Below are positions 63,682 to 64,000 of a DNA stretch of 64,000 nucleotides, piece after piece. A model generated the notes under the pieces. It saw only the letters and a list, made by a program, of their open reading frames with translations, was not told the DNA's origin and did no database searches. Made by a program: the position numbers and the translations under genes. The DNA is taken from positions 1,718,189 through 1,782,188 of the forward strand of contig NZ_JAJGAK010000001.1 in assembly GCF_020866925.1 (NCBI RefSeq), in the 5' to 3' direction. Numbering within the stretch: position 1 is the stretch's first letter; the number at the start of each line of letters is the position of its first letter. The stretch is from Noviluteimonas lactosilytica. GTDB lineage: Bacteria > Pseudomonadota > Gammaproteobacteria > Xanthomonadales > Xanthomonadaceae.

Positions 63682-64000
63682 GTGCGCAACGCGACGACGC
63701 TCCGCGCGCCTTCGACCTGGCCTTCGCGCAAGTGCTCGCGCGACGCGAGCCCGGCGCCGATCCGCGCGTCGTGGATGCCATCGCACGTGCGTCCTTCGCG
63801 ATCGCGCAGGGCCATGCGGCGCTCGACCTCGATGGCGATGCCACGTTGCGCGATGCGCTCGCGACGTCGCGCTGGGTCGCGCGTCCGGCGGCCGATGACG
63901 AGGCCGACAGCGCAATGCCGCTCGTGCTCGAAGGCGACCTGCTGTATCTGCGCCGCTATCGCGAATACGAACGGCGCCTCGCCGCGGGCCTGCGCCGGAT
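63678..64000 (+). CDS. recD: Exodeoxyribonuclease V subunit alpha RecD (partial, N-terminal)
   Basis: The ATG overlaps the recB stop by four bases, and the frame is open to the window end (107 complete codons). The visible N-terminus, MSAQRDDAPRAFDLAFAQVL, with LVLEGDLLYLRRYREYERRLA, matches the RecD N-terminal domain that contacts RecB. The helicase motifs lie beyond the window. Confidence 0.9.
   Translation, partial: MSAQRDDAPRAFDLAFAQVLARREPGADPRVVDAIARASFAIAQGHAALDLDGDATLRDALATSRWVARPAADDEADSAMPLVLEGDLLYLRRYREYERRLAAGLRR

Overview
The window is about 68-70 percent G+C, almost fully coding, and looks like a chromosomal core segment of a gammaproteobacterium of the Xanthomonadaceae/Lysobacteraceae group (Lysobacter-like). 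The main reasons are the origin-proximal order recF-dnaN-dnaA | rpmH-rnpA-yidC-mnmE, a monomeric isocitrate dehydrogenase, the six-gene mlaFEDCBA operon that ends in mlaA, and protein sequences that resemble Xanthomonas/Lysobacter versions. The genus is an inference. No insertion sequence, prophage, CRISPR array, rRNA or compositionally foreign island was seen, and no stretch longer than about 230 bases lacks a gene.

Layout: 1-3.5 kb holds recF (cut by the window start), dnaN and dnaA on the minus strand, with DnaA boxes and two parS-like palindromes that mark the origin and centromere region. 3.5-7.4 kb is the plus-strand rpmH-rnpA-yidC-mnmE set. 7.4-16.5 kb holds a TonB-domain lipoprotein, a hydrolase plus NatAB-like ABC exporter operon, a ferredoxin-NADP reductase, a second ABC exporter pair, a DUF2167 protein and tatD. 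16.5-25.9 kb holds hrpB, a small basic protein, a receiver-plus-kinase protein, an RluE-type pseudouridine synthase, an exported methyltransferase-like lipoprotein, a LysR regulator divergent from a small unknown gene, and icd. 25.9-30.5 kb is a minus-strand signalling cluster: LysM protein, lipoprotein, then a von Willebrand A / PP2C phosphatase / membrane-anchored protein kinase triad of the TerY-P type. 30.5-38.6 kb holds queF, an APC permease, zapE with a coupled hydrolase, a membrane cytochrome c, tRNA-Arg(CCG), ubiA, an AtoE-like transporter and comF. 38.7-43.6 kb is a tightly overlapped bioB-bioF-EamA transporter-bioH-bioC operon. 43.6-52.3 kb is mixed (lipoprotein, NIPSNAP protein, WYL regulator, phhA, DUF2238 protein, an unknown protein, rhomboid protease, rlmI, rmuC). 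52.3-56.6 kb is the Mla phospholipid transport operon, and 56.8-64 kb is recC-recB-recD (recD cut by the window end).

The genes work together in several modules: replication initiation and segregation; the ribosomal protein, RNase P, insertase and tRNA-modification set; biotin synthesis from malonyl-ACP methylation (BioC) through pimeloyl-ACP ester cleavage (BioH), KAPA formation (BioF) and sulfur insertion (BioB), with bioA and bioD located elsewhere; outer-membrane lipid asymmetry (Mla); and double-strand break processing (RecBCD with RecF). The most distinctive part is the VWA-PP2C-kinase triad and the envelope-type genes next to it.
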